8,127 bases of DNA from CAYWBI01 sp964456445 (lineage in GTDB: Bacteria > Calditrichota > Calditrichia > Calditrichales > J004). Shown here one piece after another: positions 1 to 7,190 of this stretch. The number at the start of each line of letters is the position of its first letter. Positions within the stretch are counted from its first letter, which is position 1. The DNA is taken from assembly GCA_964456445.1 (NCBI GenBank), contig CAYWBI010000168.1:1-8127 (forward strand). Reading direction: 5' to 3'. The position numbers and the translations under genes were made by a program. The notes beneath the pieces are model-generated. The model saw nothing but the letters and a program-made list of their open reading frames with translations, was not told the DNA's origin and made no database searches.

Positions 1-10
1 GGAGAATATT

Positions 11-394
11 ATGAGTCCCGAATTTTTTCTACCGTTCATTCCAATAACCTTTTTTATTTCATTAGCTGTTTTGCTTTACTATTTCATTCAATTCCGTCAT
101 GGTGAACGGATGGCCATCATAGACAAAGGTTTGGAAAAGGAACAGTTGGATTTTTTTATGAAACGGCGTGCCCCATATAACAAAAGTACAGGACTATATA
201 TAAAACTTGCAGTTATATTGATCGGCATTGGGCTGGCCATGCTTATTGCGCTTTTTTTCCCGGAAAACTTACATGACCAGGTACTGGGTGGACTGATATT
301 TTTACTTCCTGGACTTGGACTTCTGTTGATTGTACGCATGGAGATGAATTTGCAGAAGCAGAAGGGGCACACTGCCGATATACCCGAACTTTGA
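11..394 (+). CDS. Small three-helix membrane protein, DUF6249-like
   Basis: The 127-residue product has three hydrophobic stretches, at about residues 5-27, 62-83 and 90-108. A charged, presumably cytoplasmic loop (about 28-60) lies between the first two and carries the HGERMAIIDKG stretch. A short membrane-proximal E-R-M-x-x-I-x-K-G motif followed by two helices is what I associate with the DUF6249 family; that assignment is from memory, not a search. The start is the ATG preceded by GGAG at 1-4 with six bases between them. The C-terminal tail (about 109-127) is short and polar. In FCB-group bacteria such proteins often sit beside an ECF sigma factor gene, but the upstream neighbour is outside the window. 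The function is unknown; a role in envelope signalling is only a guess from that usual neighbourhood. That it is a real gene is nearly certain from its membrane-protein composition and ribosome binding site. Confidence 0.85.
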   Translation: MSPEFFLPFIPITFFISLAVLLYYFIQFRHGERMAIIDKGLEKEQLDFFMKRRAPYNKSTGLYIKLAVILIGIGLAMLIALFFPENLHDQVLGGLIFLLPGLGLLLIVRMEMNLQKQKGHTADIPEL

Positions 395-424
395 TAAAGT
401 AAAATTCGGATGATCACCGAACTA

Positions 425-453
425 TTGCACTTGTGGCCCCTTAGTATTAGAAT
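425..453 (+). promoter_or_regulatory. Candidate sigma-70-type promoter for the DUF2007-like gene
   Basis: TTGCAC at 425-430 and TAGAAT at 448-453 are separated by 17 bases. The -10 matches consensus at five of six positions, the -35 at only three. Transcription would start near 460, giving a leader of about 43 bases before the ATG at 503. It lies in the 108-base gap after the DUF6249-like gene, so the downstream gene could be transcribed separately. Confidence 0.35.
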
Positions 454-502
454 GGCACTTAAATGAATACAGACTTGGAAATTTATTGTATCCGGGGGCG
501 AG

Positions 503-715
503 ATGAAATACGTTGAAGTGTTAAATAGTTATAATGCCGGCGAAATTGCACTTATTAAATCAATATTGGACGGGGAGCGAATCGATTATTATTTTAGAGG
601 TGAGCATTTTAACGCTCTGGGGTTGCAGGTTCAGCCGACGGTGTTATTGGTTATGGAAGACCAGGTGGAACATGTACACAGCCTTCTAAATGAATTTAGC
701 ACGTCCTTCTTATAA
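503..715 (+). CDS. DUF2007-like small protein (putative signal-transducing protein)
   Basis: This 70-residue soluble protein reads as one compact alpha/beta domain: a first strand (about 2-8, YVEVLNS), a helix over about 11-25 (AGEIALIKSILDGE), a second strand (IDYYFRG), then a hydrophobic strand (about 46-51, TVLLVM) and a C-terminal helix (about 54-66, QVEHVHSLLNEF). The order (strand, helix containing an A-x-x-x-x-x-I-x-S-x-L-x-x-x-x-I pattern, strand, then V-x-x-E-D preceding a last helix) is that of the DUF2007 family, whose members resemble the regulatory ends of larger proteins and are labelled putative signal transducers. No experimental role is established to my knowledge. The ATG follows a G-rich site (GGGGGCGAG) directly upstream. 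The gene lies 108 bases after the DUF6249-like gene on the same strand and ends 27 bases from the stop of the convergent acetyltransferase gene. Confidence 0.8.
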   Translation: MKYVEVLNSYNAGEIALIKSILDGERIDYYFRGEHFNALGLQVQPTVLLVMEDQVEHVHSLLNEFSTSFL

Positions 716-734
716 AAGTCAGTTGGTCTTTTAT
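712..734. terminator. Weak AT-rich inverted repeat between convergent genes
   Basis: ATAAAAG at 712-718 pairs with CTTTTAT at 728-734; a C-G pair inside (720/726) after one T-T mismatch leaves a five-base loop. The repeat starts inside the stop codon of the DUF2007-like gene and lies nine bases beyond the stop of the acetyltransferase gene. A symmetric hairpin in a 27-base convergent gap could serve both directions, but the stem is AT-rich and lacks a clear U-run after it, so the call is weak. Confidence 0.3.
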
Positions 735-742
735 GTCAGGCT

Positions 743-1162
743 TCACTCCCGTCTTAATTCCATCATTTTTTGCGGCTCCCCGATGGCGTCAAAGCCAAAG
801 TGGCGGTATAGTCCATGTGCGTCGGCGGTGGCCAGCAGAAACCGGTTTACCGTTTTTAATTCCGGGTGTTCCAAAATACACCCGATCAGCCATTTACCAA
901 GACCCTGTTTTTGGTGGGCGGGTAAAATAAAAACATCCGCAAGATAGGCAAATTTAGTCATGTCGCTGACAACGCGGGCAAAACCGATCTGTTCTGTGCC
1001 ATGATAAACCCCAAAACAAAGGGAATATTTTATGGCCCTCTGAACCGTTTCCCGGGAGATGCCCACCGACCAGTAGGCATCTTTTAGGTATTTGTGGATA
1101 ATGGTTGTTTGTAAATTATGCGGATTATCGGAAATAGAATACCCATCATGATACCATTCCAT
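743..1162 (-). CDS. GNAT-family N-acetyltransferase
   Basis: This is a 139-residue single-domain GNAT protein, expected to transfer an acetyl group from acetyl-CoA to a small-molecule or protein amine in the cytoplasm. The acetyl-CoA pyrophosphate-binding motif A is visible at about 84-89 as QKQGLG (Q/R-x-x-G-x-G), preceded by the usual strand (YLADVFILPAH, about 73-83) and followed by a helix. The C-terminal AHGLYRHFGF (about 115-124) is the typical Y-x-x-x-G-F end of the fold. The N-terminal part, with WSVGISRETVQRAI at about 31-44, matches a widespread uncharacterised GNAT subgroup as I remember it. I chose the ATG at 1162 because AAAGGGA lies six bases upstream; the open frame extends to a TTG at 1186 with no comparable site. 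It lies 104 bases downstream of the RND pump gene on the same strand, so it may be co-transcribed. The substrate is unknown, and a role in resistance is not shown. Confidence 0.9.
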   Translation of the reverse strand: MEWYHDGYSISDNPHNLQTTIIHKYLKDAYWSVGISRETVQRAIKYSLCFGVYHGTEQIGFARVVSDMTKFAYLADVFILPAHQKQGLGKWLIGCILEHPELKTVNRFLLATADAHGLYRHFGFDAIGEPQKMMELRRE

Positions 1163-1168
1163 AGCATT

Positions 1169-1175
1169 TCCCTTT
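1169..1175 (-). promoter_or_regulatory. Ribosome binding site fixing the acetyltransferase start
   Basis: On the minus strand this reads AAAGGGA, six bases before the ATG at 1162. It decides in favour of that ATG over the in-frame TTG eight codons upstream. Confidence 0.7.
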
Positions 1176-1186
1176 ATTTGTCGCAA

Positions 1187-1192
1187 ATTATA
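1187..1192 (-). promoter_or_regulatory. Possible -10 element upstream of the acetyltransferase
   Basis: The minus strand reads TATAAT here, a perfect -10 hexamer, which would place a transcription start about 18 bases before the ATG. No good -35 lies at 16-18 bases upstream, so this may be chance in an AT-rich gap. If real, the acetyltransferase has its own promoter in addition to any read-through from the pump operon. Confidence 0.25.
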
Positions 1193-1266
1193 AAAAAGGT
1201 TTCAACCGTGAGAATGAAGATGATCCATAAAAGGTTCGGTATCTTAGTTTGCATTTCTCATTTCGT

Positions 1267-4200
1267 TCAATCGATTAATTTAGCAAAAACTTCATCATGA
1301 CCGGGAACAACCTCCGATTTCATCCCGACGAGATGTTTCACATCTTCCTGGGTCAGATAAATAACCGGTACAAGAATCAGCGTTATAAAAGTGGCGAACA
1401 TAATACCAAAACCCAGCGAGATGGCCATCGGTATTAAAAAACGGGCCTGCATGCTGCGCTCCAGAAGCAGCGGAGTTAAACCCAGAAAGGTGGTCAACGA
1501 GGTCAGCAGGATAGGTCTAAAACGGGCAATTCCCGCATCGCGGATGGCATGGGCAATAGGCAAACCTTTTTCCCGGGCACGGTTTATAAAATCCACCATT
1601 ACCAGGCTATCGTTTACCACGACCCCGGTAAGCGCCACAATACCGAACATCGAAAGAATGGTTAAATTATACCCGAGAAGCACATGCCCCCAAAAGGCGC
1701 CGATGATCCCAAAGGGAATCGCGCTCATCACAATAAATGGTTGGATATAGGATTTAAAGGGGATGGCAAGCAGAACATAAATAGCCAGCAGGGCCACAAG
1801 AAAGCCCTTCATCAAATCCTGCATGGTTTCCATTTGGGTTCGTTGCTGACCCTCCAATGAGTAGGCTACGCTTGGATATTGTTCCATCAAACCCGGCAGG
1901 AAGTTTTTTGTAAGATCGGCAATGATCTCACCCGGAACGGCATTGGCCTCGTCCACATTGGCGGTGACGGAAATGGTACGACGGCGGTCACGGCGTTCGA
2001 TGGTGGCGTATCCCTGACCATAGTGGGCTTTGGCGGCGGTATAAAAGGGCACTTCATCACCGTTGGGCATACGGATACGCATATTTTCAAGATCGGCCAG
2101 AGAGTTACGTCCCGATGATGGATAGCGCACCATAACGCGTATGTCGTCCCGGCCACGCTGAATACGCTGTGCCTCGTCGCCATAAAAAGCCTGTCTAACC
2201 TGGCGGGCGAGATCCATTAGGGTTAGGCCCGCTGCCTGGGCCTGAGGTGTAATATCCAGCTTGACTTCCTTTTTGCCTGCCCGATAAGAATCGCTTATAT
2301 CAAACACACCGGGATAACGGGTCAGTTGTTCTTTTAACGCCGCGGTAACACTGTTTAAAGCAGCATAGTCATTACCGGAAAATTCCACATTTATTGCCTC
2401 GCCGCTGGCAAAAATCGATGAAGAAAATGTCAGTTCCACCGCGCCGGGAATAACACCGACAAGTTTGCGCCAACGTTTGGCGAGTTCCGTACTCCCAATG
2501 GGTCGGGTTTCTGCCGGAGATAGTTCGATATTGACCTCCGCAAGATGCGATCCATTGAAACTGGCCCCGATATTGCCGGGGTGTTTATTCTGACGCACTC
2601 TGAAAGGTTGATCCCCGATGGCCGAAAAGATATGTACAAAAATATTTTTATTACCATCATCGCTTAGTTGTTCCGAAAGTTTATGCGCGCTGTCTTCCAA
2701 TATTTTGACCGCTTTTGCTGTTTTTTCCACCGGTGTACCCAATGGCATGGTCAATTCCGCAACAACATTGTCTGCTTCAACATCCGGGAAAAAGAAAAAC
2801 TTTATCCAACCGCCCCCGGCGAGTCCAAAGGTAATTAATAAAAGTGCCAAACCAGTTGCAATGGTGACATAGCGCCAACGCAGGGCAATTTCCAATGATG
2901 GCCGGTATTTGGTTTGAATAATCCAGGTAAGCCCATCGGAAAATTTTTGTTGAATACGCGTCCACCAACCGGACTTATGTGCGTCGGTCTTATGTTCCCG
3001 CATATGCCCGAGATGCGAAGGTAAAATAAAAAGTGCTTCGATAAGTGAAAAGCTCAACGTTGATATAACTACAACCGGGATGGCGCGCATAATTTTTCCG
3101 AACATACCCGTTACCAACATAAGCGGCGCAAAAGCTGCAAAGGTTGTCAGCACGGCAAAGATAACCGGCATGGCTACTTCCTGGGCGCCCTTCACTGCCG
3201 CAGCCATGGGGCTATAGCCGTTTTCAAGATATGTATATACATTTTCCCCTATTACGATTGCATCGTCCACCACAATCCCGAGGACAATGATGAAAGCAAA
3301 AAGGGACAGCAGGTTGATGGAAACATCAAAAGCGGGCAAAATCCAGAGCGCACCCATAAAACCGACCACCATACCGGCGGTTACCCAACCGGCAAGGCGC
3401 AATTTCAAAAACAACGCCAGCGATAAAAAAACAAGCAGTAAGCCGATCCGGCCATTGCCCAATAATAAATCCATGCGACTTTTTAATGTTCGGGTATCAT
3501 CCTGCCAAACGGTTAAGTGAATGCCTTTTGGCAGATGTGTCCGCTCTGTTTTGATATAACTTTTAACCCGTTCGGCGATGGTAAGCACGTTCTCATCCCC
3601 AACCCGGAAGACCTGCACCATGGCGGCCGGCTGTCCATCGAAACGGGCTGTCTGGTCTGTTTCGGCAAAGGCGTCCTTTACGTTGGCCACATCTTTCAAA
3701 AAGAGCCGTGTCCCGTCCGGGGCCGAACGTAATACAATTTTTTCAAAATCCGCCCCGTGATATGCCTGACCTCTGGAACGTAGCAGTATCTCGCCACCCG
3801 ATGTTTTGACCGAGCCGCCGGGCAAATTTAACGAAGCGTTACGAATGGCACGGGCAACTTCGTCAAATGTAAGGCCGTAACGTTCAAGATTGGCCTCGGG
3901 TACTTCTATTGAAATTTCATAGGGGCGTACATCTGTCATAACAACTTGTGTGATTTCCGGAAAAGTAAGCAGGTCGTCGCGAACTTTTTCGGCAATATGT
4001 TTTAACACACGGTGGGTCGTTGGGCCATAAATAGCAACATTAAGCACCTGGTTACGCAGCATTAGTTCCTTTACCACCGGTTTTTCAATTTCCTGTGGAA
4101 AAGTTTCAATTGCATCGACTCGTGCCTTTACATCATCCAAAACATCTTTTGTGCTATATCCGGTTTTTACTTCTATCATCACCGAAGCAATATTTTCCTG

Positions 4201-4455
4201 TGCCGTGGAGGTGATCTTTTTAATCCCTTCAATATCCTGAACGGCTTCTTCGATCCGGACACAAACCCCCTCTTCCACCTCTTCGGGGGCCGCCCCGCGA
4301 TAGACAACGGAAACGGTTACAATATCCGGTGATGCTTCGGGGAACACTTCAACCTTTATAGAACTGACCGACAAGGCGCCCAAGATGACAATAGCCGCCA
4401 TTAACAGGTTTGCGGTTACAGAATTATGTGCGAACCATTCAATAAGACGGTTCAT
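1267..4455 (-). CDS. RND-family efflux transporter, inner-membrane pump (AcrB/MexB-like, HAE1 type)
   Basis: At 1062 residues it has the full length and two-fold repeat of an RND pump. TM1 is at about 12-30, followed by a periplasmic porter half (about 31-335, with VFPEASPDIVTVSV at 37-50). TM2-TM6 span about 337-478 and TM7 about 531-549. A second porter half spans about 558-870, and TM8-TM12 about 883-1032. TM4 contains the proton-relay pair D397-D398 in GIVVDDAIVIGENV. TM10 reads GVVVNDSLVMVDF, so the position of AcrB Lys940 is asparagine (N948). TM11 keeps the counterparts of AcrB Arg971 (R978) and Thr978 (T985). The family acts as an inner-membrane trimer exchanging protons for drugs, bile-salt-like compounds, dyes or solvents; the substrate here cannot be predicted. 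Start: ATG with AGGAG six bases upstream (4462-4466). It follows the adaptor gene by 45 bases. A heavy-metal (CzcA-type) pump is unlikely given the overall HAE1-like sequence. Confidence 0.96.
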   Translation of the reverse strand: MNRLIEWFAHNSVTANLLMAAIVILGALSVSSIKVEVFPEASPDIVTVSVVYRGAAPEEVEEGVCVRIEEAVQDIEGIKKITSTAQENIASVMIEVKTGYSTKDVLDDVKARVDAIETFPQEIEKPVVKELMLRNQVLNVAIYGPTTHRVLKHIAEKVRDDLLTFPEITQVVMTDVRPYEISIEVPEANLERYGLTFDEVARAIRNASLNLPGGSVKTSGGEILLRSRGQAYHGADFEKIVLRSAPDGTRLFLKDVANVKDAFAETDQTARFDGQPAAMVQVFRVGDENVLTIAERVKSYIKTERTHLPKGIHLTVWQDDTRTLKSRMDLLLGNGRIGLLLVFLSLALFLKLRLAGWVTAGMVVGFMGALWILPAFDVSINLLSLFAFIIVLGIVVDDAIVIGENVYTYLENGYSPMAAAVKGAQEVAMPVIFAVLTTFAAFAPLMLVTGMFGKIMRAIPVVVISTLSFSLIEALFILPSHLGHMREHKTDAHKSGWWTRIQQKFSDGLTWIIQTKYRPSLEIALRWRYVTIATGLALLLITFGLAGGGWIKFFFFPDVEADNVVAELTMPLGTPVEKTAKAVKILEDSAHKLSEQLSDDGNKNIFVHIFSAIGDQPFRVRQNKHPGNIGASFNGSHLAEVNIELSPAETRPIGSTELAKRWRKLVGVIPGAVELTFSSSIFASGEAINVEFSGNDYAALNSVTAALKEQLTRYPGVFDISDSYRAGKKEVKLDITPQAQAAGLTLMDLARQVRQAFYGDEAQRIQRGRDDIRVMVRYPSSGRNSLADLENMRIRMPNGDEVPFYTAAKAHYGQGYATIERRDRRRTISVTANVDEANAVPGEIIADLTKNFLPGLMEQYPSVAYSLEGQQRTQMETMQDLMKGFLVALLAIYVLLAIPFKSYIQPFIVMSAIPFGIIGAFWGHVLLGYNLTILSMFGIVALTGVVVNDSLVMVDFINRAREKGLPIAHAIRDAGIARFRPILLTSLTTFLGLTPLLLERSMQARFLIPMAISLGFGIMFATFITLILVPVIYLTQEDVKHLVGMKSEVVPGHDEVFAKLID

Positions 4456-4500
4456 AAAACACTCCTATTCTTTCAAAATTATGCACTTTTTAACACCGGT

Positions 4501-5679
4501 TTAGTTGCCGCTGCCTGTTTGTTTTTCTGTAGGTGAGGTCCTGATGGCCATGCCTTCAACCACCACATCTAAAGGCGTGATACAAACCTTTTCTCCGCTT
4601 GTCAAGCCCGAATCAACCAAGACCGTTTTGCTGTTTTGACGAAGTATATGCACGTTCCTGAAATGTAGTTTTTGAGCGTCATCAACAATGAGCAACTGAT
4701 TGCCATTTCTGAAAGCCGAACGGTTTATCTCATAAATATTTTTAAAAACGCGTCCGGAAATTTTTGCATTTACAAACATGCCAACTGCAAGTGGCGGTTT
4801 TTGTTGCCTGGCGTTGCCGTAGGGGTCTTTTACCCGGGCAACAACATGCGCCATTCGGCTGCGTTGGTCTATTTCACCTTCCATGCGGACCAATTTTCCC
4901 GCCCATTTGTAATTTTTACCGGCAAATTTTGTATGGATTTCTACCTGCGGGTCCGTGAGGGTGTTTGTCCCGCTACGTGGTATATTTATAAATGCCAGGT
5001 CATTGTCCGGCAGAGGCAAGCGGATTTCGGCATAGTCAACGGCATAAACCGTGGCCAGCGGGGCGCCCCTGTTTATCACCTGTCCTTCATCCACCTGTTT
5101 TGAACGGACCCTGCAAAAATATGGCGCCCGGATACGCGTACGTTTTATATCCAATTCGGATTGATTTAACCCGGCCACAGCGGCGTTTAATGCCGCGCGC
5201 GCCTGTTCCAATTGGGGTTTATGCAATACGAGGGCATCCGCTGATCCCTCCCCCATCTTGTTCCATTCGGAACGGGCAATCCTTGCTTCCTGTTCTTCCC
5301 GGGCCAGGGCTAATTTCGCCTGGGCCACCGAAAGCCGGGCACGGGCACGGGCCAACACATAATCTGTGGTATCCACGCTGAGCATAACCTGACCCTTTTT
5401 AAAAAAGCCACCGGGGACAAACTGTGAAGAAACATGCGTAATTTGACCGCTCACCTGGCTTACCACCATACTTTGGGTACGCGGGGCAACCGTCCCCCGG
5501 GCGTCAATAAAAACATGTTTTTCTTTTGGGAAAACCTGTTGTATGCGTACAAAAGGCATATAACTTTTTGCCGAAACGGCTTTTGTCGTAGGACGGGCCA
5601 CAAATAAAATATAGGTTACCAGTATGCCTATAAGAAGAACAGCTATGGTAATTAAGGTTGATTTTGAGCTTTTATTCAT
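4501..5679 (-). CDS. RND periplasmic adaptor subunit (HlyD/AcrA-type membrane fusion protein)
   Basis: The 392-residue protein bridges the inner-membrane pump and outer-membrane channel. Residues 9-27 form an N-terminal membrane segment acting as signal anchor; no lipobox cysteine is present. The two lipoyl half-motifs lie at about 61-106 (QVSGQITHV and GGFFKKGQVMLSVD) and 181-212 (TRIRAPYFCRVRSKQVDEGQ). They flank an alanine-, glutamine- and arginine-rich coiled-coil hairpin (about 107-180). A beta-barrel follows (about 213-308), with the usual LAVGMFVNAKI end, then a membrane-proximal domain (about 309-380). The open frame runs further upstream, but the start is set at the ATG at 5679 by CGGAG six bases away. 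An ATG two codons earlier abuts this site directly and is too close. The start overlaps the stop of the outer-membrane factor gene by eight bases, suggesting translational coupling. The second lipoyl half has FC where DG is common. Confidence 0.95.
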   Translation of the reverse strand: MNKSSKSTLITIAVLLIGILVTYILFVARPTTKAVSAKSYMPFVRIQQVFPKEKHVFIDARGTVAPRTQSMVVSQVSGQITHVSSQFVPGGFFKKGQVMLSVDTTDYVLARARARLSVAQAKLALAREEQEARIARSEWNKMGEGSADALVLHKPQLEQARAALNAAVAGLNQSELDIKRTRIRAPYFCRVRSKQVDEGQVINRGAPLATVYAVDYAEIRLPLPDNDLAFINIPRSGTNTLTDPQVEIHTKFAGKNYKWAGKLVRMEGEIDQRSRMAHVVARVKDPYGNARQQKPPLAVGMFVNAKISGRVFKNIYEINRSAFRNGNQLLIVDDAQKLHFRNVHILRQNSKTVLVDSGLTSGEKVCITPLDVVVEGMAIRTSPTEKQTGSGN

Positions 5680-7186
5680 TTTCATCTCCGCTTGTGACGG
5701 GTATTTGTTTTTTCCCGTCCTTCTTATTGAGGGATTGATTGCCTTTAAGGGCTTTATAACCGCCACCGAGGGCCAGGTACAGATCCACCTGGTTGTCCAA
5801 TTGTGCACGTTGAATGGAAAGAAACTGGCTGGATGCACTGTTGGCGCGTTGCCGGGCCTGCAACAGCGTAATGATATCGCTTAACCCTTTATTATAACGT
5901 TGCTGTGCAAGCTGGGCGGCGGCCTTTGCTTCATCCGTGGCCAAACGCGCCGCATTGGATTGTTTTCGCAGGTATCTGCTGCCCGAAAGTAAATTCTCAA
6001 CCTCCGCATAGGCTTGTAAAACTTTTTGTGCATACACGGCAAAAGCTTGTTTTTGCCTGGCCAATGCGACATCGATACCAGCGATTATTTGACCGGAGTG
6101 GAAAATTGGTTGTAAAAGATTTCCGGCCAGGCTCCATACGGAAAAATCTTTGTTGAGCAGCTCGTTTAGCAGATTGTTACTCCCCCCCGCTGAACCCGAA
6201 AAACTGATACGCGGGAACAAGGCGGCGCGGGCTGCCCAGACACTGGCGTGTGATGCGGCAAGACGGCGCTCTGCCGCAAATACATCCGGGCGGCGTTGCA
6301 ATAAATCGGACGGTAAATATCCGGGCATTTCCACGATTCGGGTCGGCAGTCTATCTGCTATGTCAATTTGTGCCGAGGGATATTTGCCCAGCAACAGCTC
6401 CAACTGTCGTCGTATTTGGGCAAATTGCTGCTGACGGGCAACTAATTGAACTTCTGCCGTGGCCACATTCGAAAGCGCCAATCGATAATCCAGGGAAGGA
6501 CGCAAGCCTTTTTCATATCTAAGCCTGATTTGCTGTTGGGAAATATTATCGGCGTTAAAATTTTCCCTGGCCAACTTTTCCTGCAAACGTGCCTCAACGG
6601 ACGCAAACCAGGCTTTCGCAGTTTGCGCCGCCACGGAAAGACGGGCTGCGGCAAAATCTGCTTCCGTCGCCTGCAACTCGCCTTCGGCGGCGGAACCCGC
6701 AGAGCGGATCCTGCCCCACAAATCGATTTCCCAGGAAACATTGGCCGAAACACCATAAGTTGTTGTGCGGGTGGTTAGAATTTTTCCTGTACTGCCCGGA
6801 ATGGGGAACCCGATAAAATTTTGTTTGCGACGTGATGACGAAAAACCCAAATCCAGAGATGGAAATAAACCGGCAGCGGCAATCGTGGACTGGGCCGCCG
6901 CAGCTTCCATCCTGGCCGCAGCCGCTTTTAATGAATAATTATGTGCCAGGGCTTGCAGCAATACAGAATCCAATCCCGCATCGTGAAAACCCTCCCACCA
7001 TTTTTCGGCTATGTTTAATGTGTCGCCAGGCGCTTTTTGTACCGGCGATTTTATTCCCAAATCCGGATGGATGATTTCGGGCGCCGATGCACAACGGCTT
7101 AGTATCAAAACCATAAATACACCGATGAATAAAGCCAGGAATCCAGAGCTGTTTATGGTTGAATAATTCTGTATTGTCCCGCGCAT
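5672..7186 (-). CDS. Outer-membrane efflux factor, NodT/TolC family
   Basis: The 504-residue protein is the exit duct of the tripartite pump, expected to form a trimer with an outer-membrane beta-barrel and a long periplasmic alpha-barrel. Family signatures in order: KWWEGFHDAGLDSVLLQAL (about 62-80), SWEIDLWGRIRSA (about 151-163), LPSDLLQRRPDVFAAERRL (about 291-309), GNLLQPIFHSGQ (about 355-366), and LYLALGGGY (about 469-477). Two OEP repeats of coiled-coil helices lie between them. A hydrophobic signal sequence (about 16-30) ends in LSRC with cysteine at 32. NodT-type factors are usually lipoproteins, but arginine just before the cysteine departs from the lipobox. The start was chosen at ATG 7186, with AAAGAGA about nine bases upstream and a signal peptide beginning soon after. 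A longer frame from ATG 7258 would overlap the regulator gene and has no ribosome site. The gene begins four bases after the TetR stop. Confidence 0.95.
   Translation of the reverse strand: MRGTIQNYSTINSSGFLALFIGVFMVLILSRCASAPEIIHPDLGIKSPVQKAPGDTLNIAEKWWEGFHDAGLDSVLLQALAHNYSLKAAAARMEAAAAQSTIAAAGLFPSLDLGFSSSRRKQNFIGFPIPGSTGKILTTRTTTYGVSANVSWEIDLWGRIRSAGSAAEGELQATEADFAAARLSVAAQTAKAWFASVEARLQEKLARENFNADNISQQQIRLRYEKGLRPSLDYRLALSNVATAEVQLVARQQQFAQIRRQLELLLGKYPSAQIDIADRLPTRIVEMPGYLPSDLLQRRPDVFAAERRLAASHASVWAARAALFPRISFSGSAGGSNNLLNELLNKDFSVWSLAGNLLQPIFHSGQIIAGIDVALARQKQAFAVYAQKVLQAYAEVENLLSGSRYLRKQSNAARLATDEAKAAAQLAQQRYNKGLSDIITLLQARQRANSASSQFLSIQRAQLDNQVDLYLALGGGYKALKGNQSLNKKDGKKQIPVTSGDENE
5686..5690 (-). 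promoter_or_regulatory. Ribosome binding site fixing the adaptor start
   Basis: The minus strand reads CGGAG, six bases before the ATG at 5679, inside the last codons of the outer-membrane factor gene. It makes 5679 the likely start instead of the ATG at 5685 or the upstream frame extension to 5838. Confidence 0.75.
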
Positions 7187-7190
7187 ATTC

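Noticed and set aside
405..421. Inverted repeat TTCGG/CCGAA with a seven-base loop after the DUF6249-like gene
   Set aside because: It has a five-base-pair stem and no T-run follows. It is too weak to call a terminator or operator, although it lies just after the stop codon.
1190..1212. Possible terminator between the pump and acetyltransferase genes (minus strand GGTT-GA-AACC followed by six T)
   Set aside because: The loop would be two bases, or the stem only three base pairs with a four-base loop. Despite the T-run, the hairpin is too small to call a terminator.
1391..3760. Several plus-strand open frames of about 60-120 codons opposite the RND pump gene (for example 1391-1750, 1879-2118, 3517-3732)
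   Set aside because: They lie entirely antisense to a full-length, clearly recognisable transporter, their translations are compositionally odd with no recognisable domain, and they lack good ribosome sites. They are frame shadows.
4672..5381. Plus-strand open frames opposite the adaptor gene (4672-5103 and 4992-5381)
   Set aside because: They are antisense to a gene whose protein matches its family over the whole length. The translations are rich in Pro, His and Cys without domain structure.
5680..5838. Upstream extension of the adaptor protein to 5838
   Set aside because: The extra residues are a frame shadow of the outer-membrane factor. The start at 5679 has a well-spaced ribosome site and gives a normal signal anchor.
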